64,000 bases of DNA, from the NCBI GenBank assembly GCA_948099385.1, contig CANUEZ040000180.1, forward strand, positions 4,189,501 to 4,253,500, given 5' to 3'. This DNA is from Fasciola hepatica. Lineage: Eukaryota > Platyhelminthes > Trematoda > Plagiorchiida > Fasciolidae. The translations under genes were made by a program, and so were the position numbers. Position 1 is the first letter of the stretch. Each line of letters begins with the position of its first letter. Positions 62,605 through 64,000 of this stretch are shown in pieces. Under the pieces are notes generated by a model, which was given only the letters and a program-made list of their open reading frames with translations, made no database searches and was not told the DNA's origin.

Positions 62605-64000
62605 TTAGTTGTAGAGCATGAAATGCAATAAAGTGCTGAGTAGCTCGGAGCGAGGCGATCTGCGAGCTACTTCGTCTTTTGTATGTGGTTTCGAGCTCGA
62701 ATCATCAACATTTTCCTCGCTGTTTCCTGCTACGAGTGGATTAACTCTCTGATGTCTCGAACACGTTCTTCGTTTCTTCCGTTTCCTGTAATGTAACACA
62801 ACTGTAGGATCTGTCCAATAGGCAAGGCTCAGTTCGGCGGTGGTGCAGTTCTCTTTTAGCATTCGTGCTACCTTAAAACCCAATACCAGTGCAGTCGTTT
62901 TGAGCTCGTTTGGGGATACTGACTTCAGCTCAGCAATTTTTGTTTTGGCAAAGGGTACTTTGTTTCGCCGCCGGCCATGCAGTTCCACCCAGGTACCGTA
63001 CACTGTCACTGGGTCGGCAAATTTCAAGCTGCTTTGAGTGACCTGCTGATGTCCTTTTTTGAGATATTTCAAAAGCCTCCGGGCAACTTCTTCTTTTCTC
63101 GATAGGTGACTTGACGGTGGTCTCTTGGGTATAGCAACTTCATGTTGCCCAATGTGAAGTCCCGTCTTTGAATTCGCCATCGGAAGCACCGACTGATCCT
63201 TTGAGTGAACTTCGCTTTCCTGAGATGGACCGTTGGATTCAATATCAAAAGGCTGATTGTGTTCTACAGAGGCACTTCTCTCAGCAACATTTGAGCAATT
63301 TATTGATGCCGATTGTTGAAGTTCGCTCGTCCGGGGTCCGAGAAGTGTCCAGCCTAGTATCGTTCGCGTAGCGAATGGTTCTTTTCGATTGCTTATGCTC
63401 TGTTCAAGCACCCAGTGGGCCTCTGGTACATTGCATCCAATTAGTATGTTGACGTGGGGGCTAGACACTTCTTCGAACTCTATGTCCCTGAGATGAGACC
63501 ATCTCTTGGCGATCGATCTAACAGAGTCGACTGGTCTCATTGGCAAGCTGTCTATTGCAAAAGCTTCCGGAATTTCTACGGTCCCCTCATCAGATGAAGA
63601 CGCTAACTGCAGAGTCAGCCTCTTAGAATTGCTAACATGACCCCCTGCAATCGTGCTGATAGTGAGCGAGGTAGGCTCGCCTACTAGTTCACAGCTTTCT
63701 ACAAGCTCGCGAGTAATCAGCGAGGTATCCGACCCCGTGTCCAAAAATGCATTGACCCTTCTCAGTCCTTTAGGTGTCACGATACCGACAGGTACGATGC
63801 CTAATCTTGCCGGTTTGAAATCATCATGTCCCGTTGAACAGACAATTTTGGGTTCATCCGGCTGAATAGGTCTATTGTTGAGAAGGCCGTGCAGTAACGA
63901 GTGATGATTACCCGAGCATCCGTCTTGGTTGCATTTCACTCTTAAGCTGCATTCAGAGGCTCGATGAGAGTTGTTTAAACACATGAAGCATGAGCCAATC
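62605..64000 (-). CDS. BEL/Pao gag-protease-RNase H fusion, unit 3 (partial)
   Basis: Open from the window edge to the stop at 62,605. It covers about residues 271-734 of the unit 1 protein: the second half of the CCHC knuckle, the protease (DTGSD) and the RNase H-like end. One amino-acid difference was noticed near the C-terminus (Gly697 of unit 1 is Ser here). The N-terminal part lies beyond the window. Confidence 0.9.
   Translation of the reverse strand, partial: IGSCFMCLNNSHRASECSLRVKCNQDGCSGNHHSLLHGLLNNRPIQPDEPKIVCSTGHDDFKPARLGIVPVGIVTPKGLRRVNAFLDTGSDTSLITRELVESCELVGEPTSLTISTIAGGHVSNSKRLTLQLASSSDEGTVEIPEAFAIDSLPMRPVDSVRSIAKRWSHLRDIEFEEVSSPHVNILIGCNVPEAHWVLEQSISNRKEPFATRTILGWTLLGPRTSELQQSASINCSNVAERSASVEHNQPFDIESNGPSQESEVHSKDQSVLPMANSKTGLHIGQHEVAIPKRPPSSHLSRKEEVARRLLKYLKKGHQQVTQSSLKFADPVTVYGTWVELHGRRRNKVPFAKTKIAELKSVSPNELKTTALVLGFKVARMLKENCTTAELSLAYWTDPTVVLHYRKRKKRRTCSRHQRVNPLVAGNSEENVDDSSSKPHTKDEVARRSPRSELLSTLLHFMLYN

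Larger units (their letters stand above)
51064..64000 (-). mobile_element. Tandem array of a non-autonomous BEL/Pao element sharing LTRs
   Basis: Three units are arranged LTR-interior-LTR-interior-LTR-interior, all minus strand. LTRs start (plus coordinates) at 51,064, 55,759 and 60,467. Interiors are 51,423-55,758, 56,118-60,466 and 60,826 to the window end. The period is 4,708 bp; the first unit is 13 bp shorter because it lacks a CAGCACAAAAGTG insertion near 51,738. Only a handful of substitutions separate units. Each interior encodes gag-protease fused to an RNase H start, then a LINE 3' UTR piece in the non-coding 3' part. The array is inserted in a LINE RT at 51,063. The right end is outside the window. 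Confidence 0.95.

Overview
This is eukaryotic genomic DNA that is almost wholly transposable-element sequence. It contains Ty3/Gypsy and BEL/Pao LTR retrotransposons and several families of non-LTR retrotransposons (LINEs: CR1/jockey-like and RTE-like), mostly decayed and nested in one another. The element styles (RTE reverse transcriptases ending in an RLRWLGH-type tail, BEL/Pao gag with DUF1759/DUF1758-like domains, Gypsy gag-pol) and a 44-base GT-AG intron fit a flatworm, most likely a repeat-rich tapeworm or fluke. That placement is an inference from recalled family resemblance, not a search.

Layout. 1-9.6 kb: Gypsy debris in both orientations, two RTE scraps and short unnamed repeats. 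9.6-13.1 kb: a decayed minus-strand LINE with a long pyrimidine-rich 3' region. 14.2-15.7 kb: a plus-strand LINE split by a solo BEL-type LTR. 16.3-22.3 kb: a nearly complete minus-strand LINE (endonuclease, reverse transcriptase, long 3' UTR, hairpin plus microsatellite tail). 22.4-24.85 kb: two RTE copies in opposite orientation meeting at a palindrome. 24.9-26.35 kb: a decayed solo LTR and the end of a Gypsy pol. 26.4-29.3 kb: the only island that looks like host sequence, with two exons resembling the N-terminus of the centrosomal protein CEP63/DEUP1. 29.3-30.3 kb: a near-identical second copy of the LINE endonuclease region. 30.4-34.8 kb: a plus-strand Gypsy element whose protease is split by a very young 1,370-bp LTR element with identical LTRs. 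35.1-39.9 kb: a minus-strand BEL element that contains a plus-strand BEL fragment and, inside its own 5' LTR, a solo LTR of the array family. 40.4-51.06 kb: three plus-strand LINEs with further insertions.

51.06 kb to the end: a tandem array (two full units and part of a third, 4,708-bp period) of a minus-strand BEL/Pao-derived element. Neighbouring units share single 359-bp LTRs. Each unit encodes an open gag-protease polyprotein fused in frame to the start of RNase H, with the reverse transcriptase and integrase removed, so it must depend on an autonomous BEL/Pao relative. The same LTR family occurs as solo LTRs at 14.52 and 39.51 kb, with 5-bp target-site duplications.

The genes do not form a pathway. 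The biology here is insertion, nesting and recombination of retroelements around (and perhaps within large introns of) one centrosome-like gene. No RNA genes, CRISPR arrays or bacterial features were seen.
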